In this document: positions 33,304 through 43,000 of the stretch, in pieces | How positions within the stretch are numbered: the first letter of the stretch is position 1 | Layout of the letters: each line of letters starts with the position of its first letter | Origin: Streptomyces sp. MBT53 | GTDB taxonomy: Bacteria > Actinomycetota > Actinomycetes > Streptomycetales > Streptomycetaceae | Direction of reading: 5' to 3' | Assembly: GCF_016654115.1 (NCBI RefSeq) | Contig: NZ_JAEQAZ010000013.1 | Location: 25,757-89,756 of the forward strand | Length of the DNA: 64,000 nt | The notes under the pieces: model-generated | The model's input: the letters and a program-made list of their open reading frames with translations, nothing else | The model's database searches: none | Told to the model about the DNA's origin: nothing | Made by a program: the position numbers and the translations under genes

Positions 33304-34311
33304 TTACTTTGAGGGAGCGCGAGTTGCGGGCGAGTTGAGCGGAAGCGTCCGGTACGTCAGTTGTTTGACCCGGCGCAGGAACGGGCTCGCCTCCACGTGC
33401 CGCACTCCGTCGAGCTGTCCGAGGGGTCCACTGAGGTAGTCGTAGAGCCCCGCCGTGTCCTTCACGACGGCCGTCACGACGATGTTGGACGTGCCGGCCG
33501 TCGCGGACGCGTAGGCGATCTGGTCGTGCGTGGCCAGCGCCTCGCCGACCGAGTGCAGTGCCGCGGGGGTCGCCGTGATCCACAGCACGGCCGCACGCGG
33601 GTAACCGAAGACCTCCGAGTCGTATTCGATGTCGATGTACACGGCCCCGGAGCCGATCAGCGTGGCGAGGCGGCGTTTGACGGCGGACTCGGAGCGGCCG
33701 GTGGCGCGCTGGAGTTCGGGGTAGGTGGCGCGTCCGTCGCGTTCGAGTACGGCGATCAGGGCCTCGTCGTCCGGTTCGACGCGGGCGGGGCCCAGCGCCG
33801 GTTCGGGGAGCAGGGCGGCGATCTGGTCGTCCGCCAGCACTTTGAAGCGGCGGAGCCAGCCGGTGGGGCCGCCGTAGAAGCGGTGCAGCATCTGGTGGGC
33901 GCGGATGTCCAGGACGCTGGGGGTGCGCGGGAGTTTGCCGAGCAGGAGGTCGTCGTAGTCGCCGGGGTTGCGGGGGCGGGTGAGGCAGACGATCTCGGTG
34001 CCGCCGGAGGCGAGGCCGATCCAGGCGGTGTCGGGGCGTTTGGCGAGGGCGTCGGCGATGTTGAGGGCGTTGTCGGGGGCGCAGCGCAGGCGCAGCATCC
34101 ACTGGTCCTGGCCGAGGCGTTCGGCGTCCCGGATGGCGACGACGCGCAGGCCGGCCTCGGCGGTGAGTCGGCGGAAGCGGCGGGCGATCGTCTGGTCGGA
34201 GGCACCGAGGACCGTGCCGAGTCGGCTGAAGGAGGCGCGGCCGTTGATCTCCAGGGCGGTGAGGAGTTCCATGTCGAGCCGGTCGAGGGTGTCGGATTCC
34301 ATCTCCAGCAC
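33304..34311 (-). CDS. Lrp/AsnC regulator with duplicated HTH
   Basis: Protein of 335 residues with two Lrp-type units. The first HTH is at about 5-50 (LDRLDMELLTALEINGRASF) followed by a RAM-like domain; a second HTH (DDEALIAVLERDGRATYPEL, about 178-230) precedes a second ligand-binding half. This double layout is common in actinobacteria. GTG 34311 follows AGGAGC at ideal distance; ATG 34302 is the alternative. It diverges from the DHA2 exporter, and the inverted repeat at 34375-34396 may be its site. Confidence 0.9.
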   Translation of the reverse strand: MLEMESDTLDRLDMELLTALEINGRASFSRLGTVLGASDQTIARRFRRLTAEAGLRVVAIRDAERLGQDQWMLRLRCAPDNALNIADALAKRPDTAWIGLASGGTEIVCLTRPRNPGDYDDLLLGKLPRTPSVLDIRAHQMLHRFYGGPTGWLRRFKVLADDQIAALLPEPALGPARVEPDDEALIAVLERDGRATYPELQRATGRSESAVKRRLATLIGSGAVYIDIEYDSEVFGYPRAAVLWITATPAALHSVGEALATHDQIAYASATAGTSNIVVTAVVKDTAGLYDYLSGPLGQLDGVRHVEASPFLRRVKQLTYRTLPLNSPATRAPSK

Positions 34312-34374
34312 GGCTGCTCCTGTCGGATTCCGGCGATGAGACGCCCGGTTCGGCGGTGATCGTCCGGGAGGAGC

Positions 34375-34396
34375 CCATCGTACGGAGAACCGATGG
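34375..34396. promoter_or_regulatory. Candidate Lrp operator
   Basis: CCATCG (34375-34380) and CGATGG (34391-34396) form an exact inverted repeat with a 10-bp spacer in the 108-bp divergent region between the Lrp gene and the exporter. Confidence 0.45.
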
Positions 34397-34419
34397 TCCG
34401 GGACAGGGGAGTTGAGGAC

Positions 34420-35919
34420 ATGCGTACATGGGGGCCGCTGACGGCGGTGTGCCTGGGCACGTTCATGTTGTTGCTGGATGTGACGATCGTGGTGGTGGCG
34501 CTGCCGGACATGGCGCGGTCGCTGCACGCGTCGTTGAGTGATCTGCAGTGGGTGGTCGACGGGTACGCGCTGGCGTTGGCCGCGCTGCTGCTGGGGTTCG
34601 GGGCCGCCGCCGACATTCTGGGGCGGCGGCGGGTGCATGTGGCGGGTCTGGTGCTGTTCGCGGTGTCGTCGCTGCTGTGCGGGCTCGCGGGCGGGCCGGG
34701 CGCGCTGGTGGCCGCCCGGGCCGTGCAGGGAGTGGGGGCGGCGGCGATGCTCGCGACCACGCTGCCGTTGCTGGGCTCGGTGTATCAGGGGCGGCGGCGG
34801 TCGGTGGCGCTCGGGGTGTGGGGCGCGGTCAGCGGCGGGGCCGCGGCGGTCGGGCCGGTGCTGGGCGGGGTGCTCACGGAGGGGCCGGGCTGGCGGTGGA
34901 TCTTCTTCGTGAACCTGCCGGTGAGCGTGGCCGCGGTGTGGCTGACGCTGCGGGTGGTGCCGGAGTCGAAGGGTCCGCGCGGGATGCGCATCGACTGGCT
35001 CGGGACGGTGGCGTTCGCGGGGTTCGCGGGTGGGGTGACGTACGCGGTGGTGCGGGCCGGGGAGGACGGCTGGGGTGCGACGCCGACGCTCGTGTCCTTC
35101 GCGCTGGCGGCGCTCGCGCTGGTCTGTTTCGTGCTGGTGGAGCGGCGGGTGGCGCATCCGCTGCTCGATCTGGCGCTGCTGCGCAAGCCCGCTTTCGTGG
35201 GGGTGATGGCGGGCGGGCTGGCCTTCAACGGGGTGGCGTTCGGCGGGATGCCGTATCTGTCGATCTGGCTGCAGACGGTGCTGGGGATGAGCCCGGTGCG
35301 CGGCGGGCTGACGCTGTTGCCGCTGACGGGGGCGGCGGTCGTGGTGTCGGTGCTGGCCGGGAAGCTGCTGCACGGGGTGCCGGCCCGGCTGACGGTCGGC
35401 GGCGGGCTGCTGTTGATCGGTACGGGGTGTTTCTGCCAGGCCGTGCTGGGCGCCGGTTCGGACTGGACGGCGCTGGTGCCGGGGCTGGTCCTGGTGGGGG
35501 TCGGTACGGGGCTGGTGGCGCCGGGGATCGCCGGGGCGGCCCTCGCCGCGGTGCCGGCGGAGCGGGCGGGCATGGCGGGCGGCGCGATGAACACCGTACG
35601 GCAGCTGGGGTACGCGCTCGGTGTCGCCGTGTCCGGGACCGTCCTCACCTCGCGGATGCGGGACACACTCCCGCACGACGCGGCGCACACGCTCGCGGGC
35701 GGCGGGGCGGGGGCGTTGCGCGGGGTGTTCTCCGAGCACGCGCTGCGGGCGGCGTTCGCGTCGGGGCTCGACTCGGCGTTCGTGACGGCCGGGTTCGTCG
35801 GTACGGCGGCCGGTGCGCTGGTCCTCGTGCTGGTGGGTGCCGGTCGGGCGAAGCGTGGCGGGGTGACGGAATCGGGCGCGCGGGCGCTGAGTGAGGAGGA
35901 GACGGCGTCGTCCGGGTGA
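34420..35919 (+). CDS. MFS drug exporter, DHA2 (EmrB/QacA) family
   Basis: Membrane protein of 499 residues with about 14 hydrophobic segments. DHA2 motifs are clear: LDVTIVVVALPDMARSL in TM1, the loop GAAADILGRRRVHVAG and the TM5 motif GPVLGGVLTEGPGWRWIFFV. It is predicted to expel lipophilic compounds with proton influx. ATG 34420 has GGGGAG upstream; an ATG at 34393 would add nine residues. It is probably controlled by the divergent Lrp gene. The substrate is unknown. Confidence 0.92.
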   Translation: MRTWGPLTAVCLGTFMLLLDVTIVVVALPDMARSLHASLSDLQWVVDGYALALAALLLGFGAAADILGRRRVHVAGLVLFAVSSLLCGLAGGPGALVAARAVQGVGAAAMLATTLPLLGSVYQGRRRSVALGVWGAVSGGAAAVGPVLGGVLTEGPGWRWIFFVNLPVSVAAVWLTLRVVPESKGPRGMRIDWLGTVAFAGFAGGVTYAVVRAGEDGWGATPTLVSFALAALALVCFVLVERRVAHPLLDLALLRKPAFVGVMAGGLAFNGVAFGGMPYLSIWLQTVLGMSPVRGGLTLLPLTGAAVVVSVLAGKLLHGVPARLTVGGGLLLIGTGCFCQAVLGAGSDWTALVPGLVLVGVGTGLVAPGIAGAALAAVPAERAGMAGGAMNTVRQLGYALGVAVSGTVLTSRMRDTLPHDAAHTLAGGGAGALRGVFSEHALRAAFASGLDSAFVTAGFVGTAAGALVLVLVGAGRAKRGGVTESGARALSEEETASSG

Positions 35920-35988
35920 CGTCGCACGAGGGGGACGGCGGGGGTAATCGGGTCGTACAGATTCAGTGGAGATTACGGGGCCGAAACC

Positions 35989-36000
35989 TACGGAACCGTA
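35989..36000. promoter_or_regulatory. Palindrome upstream of the FadD gene
   Basis: TACGGAACCGTA is an exact inverted repeat (TACGG/CCGTA) flanked by partly symmetric CC and AGG, in the 240-bp gap 35920-36159. Sites of this form suit TetR-type repressors of fatty-acid metabolism; the binder is not in the window. No gene was found in the gap. Confidence 0.4.
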
Positions 36001-36159
36001 AGGATTTCTGTCCGACCCTTCCCCTTGTGAGGGCATTTTCCGGCGCTGACCTGTGCGGACGTGAGGACTGCTCTGATTCCGGCCCCCTCCCGCCCTTCCG
36101 TCCGGTGGGGTAGCTTTCACCGCGCTGTGGGGAGCGTCGACAAGAGCGGGGAGCGGGGT

Positions 36160-37986
36160 TTGCGCGAGTTCACCAACCCTCCGTTGGCGTTGGCGCCGCC
36201 GGTGGGCGGTCTGGCCGACGTCGTGTTCGAGCGTGCCCAGGACGACCCCCTCCACGTGTCCCTCGGCCGCAAGGACGAGCAGGACGAGTGGCGGGACGTG
36301 ACCGCCGCCGAGTTCCGCGACGAGGTCCTCGCCCTCGCCAAGGGCCTCCTGGCCCGGGGCGTCCGCTTCGGCGACCGGGTCGCGATCATGTCCCGCACCC
36401 GCTACGAGTGGACGCTGTTCGACTTCGCGCTGTGGACGATCGGCGCCCAGGTGGTGCCCGTCTACCCCACGTCGTCGGCCGAGCAGTGCTTCTGGATGCT
36501 GCACGACGCGCAGGTCTCGGCGGCCATGGTCGAGCACGAGGACCACGCGATGACCATCGCCACCGTCATCGACCGCCTCCCCGCGCTGCACCAGCTGTGG
36601 CAGCTGGACACGGGCGCCGTGCAGGAGCTGTACGACGCCGGCGCGCACATCGAGGACGAGGTGGTACACCGGCACCGCCAGGCCGTCACCCCGGAATCGA
36701 CCGCGACGATCATCTACACCTCGGGCACCACGGGCCGTCCCAAGGGCTGTGTCATCTCGCACGGCAACTTCATGTACGAGGCGGACACCGTCATCGACCG
36801 CTGGGAGTCCGTCTTCCACTCGAAGAAGGGCGACGAGGCGGCGACCTTGCTGTTCCTGCCGCTGGCGCATGTCTTCGGGCGGATGGTGCAGGTCGCGGCG
36901 ATCCGCGGCGGGGTGCGTTTCGGCCACCAGCCGCAGCTCAACGCCGCCGCCCTGCTGCCCGACCTGGTCGCGTTCCGGCCGACGTTCATCCTGGCCGTGC
37001 CGTACATCTTCGAGAAGGTCTTCAACGCGGCCCGCCGCAAGGCCGAGAAGGACGGCAAGTCCGGGCCGTTCGAGAAGGCCGTCGACATCGCGGTGAGGTA
37101 CGCGGACGCGGTCGAGGAGAAGGCGTGGGGCATCGGCCCCGGCCCGTCCGCCGGACTGCGGATGCAGCACCAGCTGTTCGACAAACTCGTCTACTCCAAG
37201 GTGCGGGCCGCCATGGGCGGCCGGATCCGCAACGCCATGTCCGGCGGGTCGGCCATGGACCGGCGGCTCGGACTGTTCTTCGCCGGTGCGGGGGTGCAGA
37301 TCTACGAGGGCTACGGCCTCACCGAGTCGACGGCCGCCGCGACCGCCAACCCGCCCGAACGCACCCGCTACGGCACCGTCGGCCAGGCGGTCCCGGGTGT
37401 GACCGTGCACATCGCGGACGACGGCGAGATCTGGCTCAACGGCCCCAACGTCTTCCAGGGCTACCTCAACAACCAGAAGGCGACCGACGAGACCCTGCAC
37501 GACGGTTGGCTCGCCACCGGCGACCTCGGTTCCCTCGACGAGGACGGCTATCTCACCATCACCGGGCGCAAGAAGGAGATCCTGGTGACCTCGGGCGGCA
37601 AGAGCGTCGCGCCCGGGCTTCTGGAGGAGCGGGTGCGGGACCATCCGCTGGTGTCGCAGTGCATCGTCGTCGGCAACGACCGCCCCTACATCGCCGCCCT
37701 CGTCACCCTCGACCACGAGGCCGTCGAGCACTGGCTCACCATGCGCGGCAAATCCCGGATGACACCTGCGGAGCTGGTGCGGGACACCGACCTGGAGACC
37801 GAGGTGCGACGCGCCGTGGTCGCCGCCAACACCCTGGTCTCGCAGGCCGAGTCGATCCGCACCTTCCGTATCCTGGCCCAGCCCTTCACCGAGGAACACG
37901 GTCTGCTGACCCCGTCCCTGAAACTGAAGCGCAAGGCCATCGAGAACGCCTACGCGAACGAGGTCGAGGCCCTGTACCGGGCCTGA
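36160..37986 (+). CDS. Long-chain fatty-acid-CoA ligase (AMP-forming)
   Basis: Adenylate-forming acyl-CoA synthetase of 608 residues. The P-loop YTSGTTGRPKG lies near 185-195; the adenylate motif YEGYGLTESTA, the hinge DGWLATGDLGSLDEDGYL and the late catalytic lysine region ITGRKKEILVTSGGKSVAP are intact. It activates long-chain fatty acids for degradation or lipid synthesis at the inner membrane face. TTG 36160 has GGGGAG six bases upstream and gives MREFTNPPLAL. It is convergent with the sugar dehydrogenase gene, with only 12 bp between stops. Confidence 0.92.
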   Translation: MREFTNPPLALAPPVGGLADVVFERAQDDPLHVSLGRKDEQDEWRDVTAAEFRDEVLALAKGLLARGVRFGDRVAIMSRTRYEWTLFDFALWTIGAQVVPVYPTSSAEQCFWMLHDAQVSAAMVEHEDHAMTIATVIDRLPALHQLWQLDTGAVQELYDAGAHIEDEVVHRHRQAVTPESTATIIYTSGTTGRPKGCVISHGNFMYEADTVIDRWESVFHSKKGDEAATLLFLPLAHVFGRMVQVAAIRGGVRFGHQPQLNAAALLPDLVAFRPTFILAVPYIFEKVFNAARRKAEKDGKSGPFEKAVDIAVRYADAVEEKAWGIGPGPSAGLRMQHQLFDKLVYSKVRAAMGGRIRNAMSGGSAMDRRLGLFFAGAGVQIYEGYGLTESTAAATANPPERTRYGTVGQAVPGVTVHIADDGEIWLNGPNVFQGYLNNQKATDETLHDGWLATGDLGSLDEDGYLTITGRKKEILVTSGGKSVAPGLLEERVRDHPLVSQCIVVGNDRPYIAALVTLDHEAVEHWLTMRGKSRMTPAELVRDTDLETEVRRAVVAANTLVSQAESIRTFRILAQPFTEEHGLLTPSLKLKRKAIENAYANEVEALYRA

Positions 37987-37998
37987 ACTCCCCCTCCC

Positions 37999-40050
37999 CT
38001 AGCCGATATTGACTCGGAAGAGCTTGTCGGAGCCGTCGGGCTGGTTGCCGTTGTTGTCGCAGTTGGTGGTCGACAGCCACAGCTGGTCGGCGCCGGGGAC
38101 CTTGGTGACGGTGCGCAGACGTCCGTACGTTCCGACGTAGTACGCGGTCGGGGTGCCGACGTTCTCGGTGTCGCCGTTGATCGGGATGCGCCACAGGCGT
38201 TCGCCGCGCAGGGACGCCATGTAGACGACGTTGCGGACGATCGCGATGCCGCTGGGCGAGGCCTCGTTGACGTTCCAGGTGGCCTTGGGGTTGGTCATGC
38301 CGGCGACGCTGCACGTCCCTTCGCAGGTGGGCCAGCCGTAGTTCGCGCCCGGCTTGATGAGGTTGAGTTCGTCCTTGGAGCTGTTGCCGAACTCCGCTTC
38401 CCACAGGCGGCCGTTGCGGTCGAAGGCGAGCCCCTGCGGGTTGCGATGACCGTACGAGTAGACGTAGTTGCCGAACGGATTGCCGGGCGCCGGTTTCCCG
38501 TCCGTCGTCATGCGCAGGATCTTGCCGTTGAGGGAGGTCTTGTCCTGGGCCAGGTCGGGGGTCTGGGCCTCGCCGGTGGAGACGTAGAGGTAGCCGTCGG
38601 GGCCGAAGGCGAGGCGGCCGCCGTTGTGGTAGCGGTTCTTCTTGATGCCCTGGAGGAGGATCGTGTAGCCGGTGAGGGTGGTGCCGTCGTACGTCATGCG
38701 GACGACGCGGTTGCCCTCGGACGCGGTGTGCATGAAGTACACGTAGTGGTTGGTGGCCCACTTCGGGTCGACGGCGACGCCGAGGAGGCCGCCCTCGCCG
38801 TTGGTGGTGACCGCGTTGGGCACGGTACCGACCTGGGTCCGGGTGCCGTCCTTGGTCGTCTTCCAGACCCGGAAGTCGTCCCGCTCGGTGACGAGGGCGC
38901 TCTGGCCGTCGGGCATCCAGTAGGTGCCCCACGGGATGGTCCAGCCGGTGGAGAGCGTGGCGATGGAGGACGGGACACCGCCGTCGCCCGCGCAGGCCTT
39001 GGTCGTGAAGGTGACGGTGTTGCTCGGCTCGGAGAGGTTGACGGCCGCGTCCCGGGCTACGACGTTCAGCGTGTACGGGCTGTCGCAGGCGAGGCCGGTG
39101 AGGGTGGTCGAGGTGCCGGTGGTGACCGTCTTGTATACGGTGTCCCCGCTGCGGATGTCGTATGCAATAACCGCACGGTCGTCGGTGGAGGCGCCCCAGG
39201 CGAGGTCGACGGTATTCGATGTGATGTCGGCGGTCGACAAAGTACCGGGCCGGGTGGGTGGAGTGGTGTCGGAGCTGGGCTTCGTCGTGCAGTCGACGAC
39301 CGGGCTGGCGGGCGAGGTGTTCCCGGCCGCGTCCCGGGCGATGACGGTGAGGTCGTAGGTGGTGTTCGGGGCGAGCCCGGTGAGGGCCTTGCTCGTCGAA
39401 CTCCCAGGCGCCTCACCGATCTTGTTGCCGTGCTCGTAGAGGTCGTACGCCGTGACACCCACGTTGTCGGTCGAGGCGCCCCAGGCCAGCGTGAGGCCGT
39501 CCTCGCCGATGTCCGAGCAACTCGGCTGGCCTGGCCGGGTCGGAGCCTGTGCGTCGGCCGCGGTGCCGACGGTGATGCGGTCGAGGTTGGGGCCGCCGTT
39601 CGCGGTGGTCGCGGTCGCCCTGATCCTGTCGGTGCCGGCCGTCAGCGGGACGTTCACGGTCTTCGTGGCCCAGGTGTTCCAGTCGGCGGTCGCCGGGAAG
39701 GAGACGGCGGGCGCGACGACCGTGCCGTTGACGGAGATGTCCAACGGGCGGTCGACGGCGGTGCCGTTGGCGTAGCGCAGGGCGACCGACGCTGTGCCGG
39801 CGGCGGTCGCGCTCACCGTGAACTCCACATACGAACCGGTGACGTTGGTGTAGTCGACGAAGCCGGTGCCCGTGTAGCCGGTGTGGTTGGTGGCCACGGT
39901 GCCCTGGACGACGGTGGCGTCCTCGGCCTGGTAGTCGGTGCTCGCGGCTTGCACGGCTCGCGCGGCTTGCGCGGTGGGGCCGGTGAGCCCGGCGAGCGGT
40001 ACGGCGAGGGCCAGGGAGAGGCACCACGCCAGGATTCTTTCGCGTTTCAT
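37999..40050 (-). CDS. Secreted CBM-FN3-PQQ-type sugar dehydrogenase
   Basis: Exported protein of 683 residues: signal peptide (1-30), a CBM6/35-like module (about 39-162; YQAEDATVVQGTVATNHTGY), two fibronectin type III modules (about 169-256 and 265-351), and a glucose/sorbosone-dehydrogenase-type beta-propeller (about 362-683; KNRYHNGGRLAFGPDGYLYV, SYGHRNPQGLAFDRNGRLW). Such enzymes oxidise aldoses or glycans with PQQ, passing electrons to carriers. ATG 40050 overlaps the stop of the upstream fusion gene in ATGA, so translation is coupled. It probably acts on sugars released by the operon's hydrolases. Confidence 0.88.
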   Translation of the reverse strand: MKRERILAWCLSLALAVPLAGLTGPTAQAARAVQAASTDYQAEDATVVQGTVATNHTGYTGTGFVDYTNVTGSYVEFTVSATAAGTASVALRYANGTAVDRPLDISVNGTVVAPAVSFPATADWNTWATKTVNVPLTAGTDRIRATATTANGGPNLDRITVGTAADAQAPTRPGQPSCSDIGEDGLTLAWGASTDNVGVTAYDLYEHGNKIGEAPGSSTSKALTGLAPNTTYDLTVIARDAAGNTSPASPVVDCTTKPSSDTTPPTRPGTLSTADITSNTVDLAWGASTDDRAVIAYDIRSGDTVYKTVTTGTSTTLTGLACDSPYTLNVVARDAAVNLSEPSNTVTFTTKACAGDGGVPSSIATLSTGWTIPWGTYWMPDGQSALVTERDDFRVWKTTKDGTRTQVGTVPNAVTTNGEGGLLGVAVDPKWATNHYVYFMHTASEGNRVVRMTYDGTTLTGYTILLQGIKKNRYHNGGRLAFGPDGYLYVSTGEAQTPDLAQDKTSLNGKILRMTTDGKPAPGNPFGNYVYSYGHRNPQGLAFDRNGRLWEAEFGNSSKDELNLIKPGANYGWPTCEGTCSVAGMTNPKATWNVNEASPSGIAIVRNVVYMASLRGERLWRIPINGDTENVGTPTAYYVGTYGRLRTVTKVPGADQLWLSTTNCDNNGNQPDGSDKLFRVNIG

Positions 40051-43000
40051 GACTGTCCCCTCAGTCCGTCGTCGACCGGGTTCACCCGGATCAGCCGGGT
40101 CTCGCCCGGCCGTAGCGTCGCGCTGTACGAGTCCGCGATCGTGCCCTTGTGGGAGCCGGACCAGAGGTCGGTGACATCGCCGGAGCCGGTGAAGCCGACC
40201 TGCGACCAGTTCACGGAGACCGTCGCGCTGCCGGACGTACCGGTGTTGAACAGCGCGACCACGTAGGCGCCGTCGCTCTCGCGCTTGCTCCAGACCTGCT
40301 TCACACCGCTGTTCACCACGCGTTTCGCGGCGATGCCGTCCTGGTCGACGCCGATGAGACGGTCGTTGGTGAGCATGGCCTTGTCGACGGTGTCGAGGTG
40401 GGTGAGATCGGTGCCGAGCAGCAGGGGCGAGCCCGCCATCGCCCACAGGGTGAAGTGCGAGCGCCGCTGGTCCGCCGTCAGACCCACCTGATCGCCGTTG
40501 CCGACCTCCAGCGAGTCCAGGTCGTTCCAACCACCCGGCCCGGCGTACGGCTGCCAGGACGCGGCGGTGTTGAAGCGGGCGGAGACGTGCGACCAGTCGG
40601 TGAGCGGATAGCCGCTGCCGTTGGCGCCGGGTCCGCAGTAGCACTCGACGTCGCCCTGGGTGCGCCAACTGTTCGCGTATTGGCGCCAGGTGGAGGCGTC
40701 GGCGATCGGAAGGTTGTTGGAGAGCGCGAAGTTGACGGGCCGTCCGCTCGCCCGTAGGGCCTTGTCCCAGGCCTTGACGTCGGGGATGTCGGCGCTGCCC
40801 ACGCCGTCGATCTTCAGGTAGTCGACACCCCACGAAGCGAACTGCTTCGCCCACGAGTTGACGAACTCCTGCGCGCCCGGCTTCCCGTAGTCGATGTAGT
40901 ACATGTTCTTGCAGTTGTAGTTCTTCTCGGTCCTGGTCGTGTCCGCGATGTCCTTCGCGTGGTACGAGGTGCCCTCGATCGGGGTGTTCGCGGTGACCGC
41001 GTTCTTGGCGATGCCCGGCGTGACGTAGAAGCCGAACTTCAGTCCCTTGGAGTGGATGTAGTCGGCCAACGCCTTGATCCCGGAAGGGAACTTGGCCGGG
41101 TCGACGGCCCAGCGGCCGTAGGAGTCGACGGTGAAGCCGTTCGCGTCGCACTTCTGCCAGAAGTCGTCGAGGTTGACGTACACGAAGCCGTGGTTGTCGA
41201 GGCCGCTCGACACGAGGGCGTCGGCCTGGGCCTTGATCTTGGCCTCGGTGGGGGTGCGGCGGACGTAGCTCCAGCTGCTCCAGCCCATGGCGGGGCGCAG
41301 GGACTGGCCGTTGTCCGACATGGGGGTGAAGGTCGCGGGGGTCGCGTACGACGTGCCGATCCATGCCTCGTCGATCCGCAGCCGCTTGTAGCGGGTGGTG
41401 TCGGTGGCGGCGGCCCAGGTGGAGTCGACTTCGAGGCGGACGTAGCGGGCGTTGGCGGCCGTGATGTCAATGCCCTGGATTCCGCGGCGACTTGGCAGCT
41501 CTCCGGTCTTGACCGCACTCCCCCAGGTGGTGCCGTCGCTACTGAGGAACACCTTGTACGCCTTGATCCGGGCCGACTGCTCGGTGTCGGAGCGGGCGTA
41601 GGCCACGGAGTCCTCGCGCTGGTTGAGCCCGATGTACTGCACCTTCTTCGAACTGCCCAGGTCGAAGGTGAGGTTGACGGGCAGGGTCTTGCCGTTGTCC
41701 CAGTAGGTGAGGTAACTCCCGTCCCCCGCGGCCGAACCCGCGTGGCCGCTCGCCGAGGCGCTCGCGCTCACGGTGACGCCGGACAGGATGCCCTGGCGGC
41801 CGGCGGTCGTGACCTTGAAGACGGTGTCGTACGGGTCCCAGCCGCCGAGACCGCTGAGCGTGAGCACTCCGCCGGACTGGGACCACGAAATCGGCGCGCC
41901 GGTACGGAGGTTGGTGACGGAGGCGATGCGGTAGCCGTTGTCGCGGACGCGCAGGGTGCCGGTGGTGGGCGGGGTCAGGACGTGGATGTACTGGAGGTCG
42001 GGGTTCGTGCGGCTGATGGTGGTGACGCCGTGGGCGCCGTCGTTCCAGAAGCCGGGTTTGAGGCCGCCGTACATGTAGCCGCCGCCCTCGGTGCCGTGCA
42101 GGGATTCCCAGATGGGGTCGAGGTAGGAGTTCGCGAAGTTGTTGAAGGCGGCCTGGTTGGCCGGGAACTTGCCGTTGACCTGGGCGGTCTCCGCCATCAG
42201 CGCCTTGACCGAGGAGCCTGCGTTGGTGACGAGCCGGCCGAGGGTGAGCGCGCGGTCGACGGCCGGGTCGGAGCCGTCGTACCACCAGGCGCCGGTGGAC
42301 GGGAGCTTGAAGTCGGCTTCCGTCAGGCGGGGTTGTGCGGTGTAGACGGCCTGCGGGTAATCGTATGCGGGCGACATTCCCGTCTTCTGCTCGTTGCTGA
42401 TCATGTCCATGATCGGCGTGTCTTCGTTGTTGTTGCTGAGCGTGTAGTTGGGGCGCTTCTGGTAGATCTGCTGGTAGAGGTCGTGGCTCTCCCAGTACGC
42501 GTTGTCGTTGTCGATCCAGAAGCCGCCGAGGTCGGGATAGCGGTCCATGACCTCGAAGAAGTTGTCGTAGCTGAACTGCCCGAAGCCGTCGCGGGTGGTC
42601 AGGTCGACGTTCGTGCCCTTGTAGGCGGAGTAGGCGGCCGAGTCGAGCCACTCGTGGCCGCCCTCGTCGTGCCACTGCGGGTCGTCGGTCATGTAGAGGA
42701 CGACCTTCATGCCCTTGGCCTTCGCGGCGGTGATCAGCTCACCGAGGAAGTCCCGTTTGGTGGAGCAGGATCCGGGGATCTTCGAGGGCCAGGGGCGGGC
42801 GTAGCCGAGGCGACTGTGGAACGTAGCCAGTACGAGGTATTGCGTATGCAGTTTCCGGGCCTCGTTGATCCAGTAGTCGGGGGTCCAGCCGCCGTTCGTG
42901 ACGTCGTTCTCCCAGGCGGTGCAGCTGGTGTGGGCGGGCGCGGTGCGCAGGCCCCAGTGCAGGAAGAGGCCGCCGACGGAGCCCCGGAGGAACTCCTGGC

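Noticed and set aside
33304..37899. Open frame of 1531 codons on the minus strand, opposite the exporter and FadD
   Set aside because: Antisense to two well-supported genes; low-complexity R/P/H-rich product typical of high-GC shadow frames. Only its 3' part (33304-34311) is the real Lrp gene.
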